From Solicola gregarius (lineage in GTDB: Bacteria; Actinomycetota; Actinomycetes; Propionibacteriales; Nocardioidaceae), in contig NZ_CP094970.1 in NCBI RefSeq assembly GCF_025790165.1, positions 2,666,001-2,730,000 on the forward strand: a stretch of DNA of 64,000 bases, written 5' to 3'. A program made the translations under genes and the position numbers. Every line of letters begins with the position of its first letter. Within the stretch, counting starts at the first letter, position 1. The notes beneath the pieces are model-generated. The model was given only the letters and a program-made list of their open reading frames with translations. It had not been told where the DNA came from and did no database searches. Below, piece after piece: positions 63,712 through 64,000 of the stretch.

Positions 63712-64000
63712 TCATCGTCGACGGAGCGTTGATCGTCCGAGTTCAGCAAGTGCAGCGACGACGCCGAGGCCGGACGCCGAACCCACGAAGAGCAGGGCCG
63801 CTCCAATGGGCCACAAGCTTGCCCCGGCCTGGCACGGGTCCTCGACTGTCGCCGCGCCGAAGGACCACAGGACGGTGAGGCAGCAGACGCACGAAGCCGC
63901 TGCCGACCAGGCATGCCCGTGCCACGCCGCAACAGCGACGACAACGATCAGCCCGAGGGCGAGGACGACGACCTGCCATGATTCGTACGGACCGCTGCAC
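63712..64000 (-). CDS. Small membrane protein, 5' end outside window
   Basis: Minus-strand frame open to the right edge, ending with TGA at 63714-63712; 95 codons present. It reads WQVVVLALGLIVVVAVAAWHG, AASCVCCLTVLWSFGAATV and IGAALLFVGSASGLGVVAAL, three membrane helices, with a basic end. Convergent with the desaturase gene (30 bp apart). Family not recognised; the other minus-strand frame here is Arg-rich and looks like a shadow. Confidence 0.6.
   Translation of the reverse strand, partial: CSGPYESWQVVVLALGLIVVVAVAAWHGHAWSAAASCVCCLTVLWSFGAATVEDPCQAGASLWPIGAALLFVGSASGLGVVAALAELGRSTLRRR

Noticed and set aside
63743-64000. 85-aa Arg-rich minus-strand frame at the right edge
   Set aside because: The neighbouring frame encodes three clear membrane helices and stops at 63712, so this one is a shadow.

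Overview
The window is high-GC, densely packed DNA with frequent GTG starts and many leaderless-looking genes. Its gene set (DUF3073 after purM, a B12-riboswitch nrdAB, an SCP_3-type sterol carrier protein, eukaryotic-type Ser/Thr kinase, FsR and AEC transporters, DUF5994) is that of an actinomycete chromosome. My best guess is Propionibacteriales (Nocardioidaceae-like), which is an inference from style rather than from a marker gene. I see no rRNA, tRNA, CRISPR array, phage or intact insertion sequence.

Layout. 1-3.8 kb: secreted protein (cut by the edge), purB, and a TetR-controlled ohr/membrane-protein pair. 3.8-8.5 kb: a four-gene catabolic operon (GntP permease, DUF1537 sugar-acid kinase, PdxA2 dehydrogenase, DeoR regulator) that fits D-threonate or a related sugar acid. 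8.6-13.4 kb: purC, an acyl-CoA ligase, purSQ, a small acetyltransferase and a lipoprotein. 13.4-17.4 kb: candidate NrdR boxes, a cobalamin riboswitch, and nrdA-nrdB; the NrdB has Phe where the radical Tyr should be, the class Ic signature. 17.5-21.9 kb: Tat-exported amidohydrolase and a TetR-aguB-aguA agmatine-to-putrescine operon behind strong palindromes. 21.9-28.3 kb: transporters, formylglycine-generating enzyme, AraC/MFS pair, EamA transporter, VapBC. 28.3-33.8 kb: purL, SCP_3 protein, AEC transporter, a frameshifted M20 peptidase. 33.8-41.9 kb: a second acyl-CoA ligase, a GntP remnant, a secreted lipase-like protein, Ser/Thr kinase, purF-purM-DUF3073. 41.8-46.4 kb: homogentisate branch of tyrosine degradation (hmgA, fahA and an unassigned TIM-barrel-like gene) and a branched-chain amino acid dehydrogenase. 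46.6-52.7 kb: two-component system with ABC exporter, AraC/MFS pair. 52.7-61.3 kb: glutamate decarboxylase with membrane partners, a frameshifted MalT-type regulator, and a PLP racemase plus DUF1611 pair that suggests D-amino acid (possibly D-glutamate) metabolism. 61.3-64 kb: DUF5994 protein, winged-helix regulator, fatty-acid desaturase, edge-truncated membrane protein.

How it fits together. The de novo purine genes purB, C, SQ, L, F, M all lie on the plus strand but are spread over 41 kb among unrelated genes. Four of them (B, C, L, F) share one leaderless promoter design: a TANNNT-like hexamer 6-7 nt before a GTG start. Two repeat classes run through the intergenic DNA: a five-member family of about 67-bp hairpins, four of which sit between convergent genes, and two elements of exactly 168 bp with CTAG-bounded inverted ends. 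Two genes are broken by single-base changes, which may be real or assembly errors.
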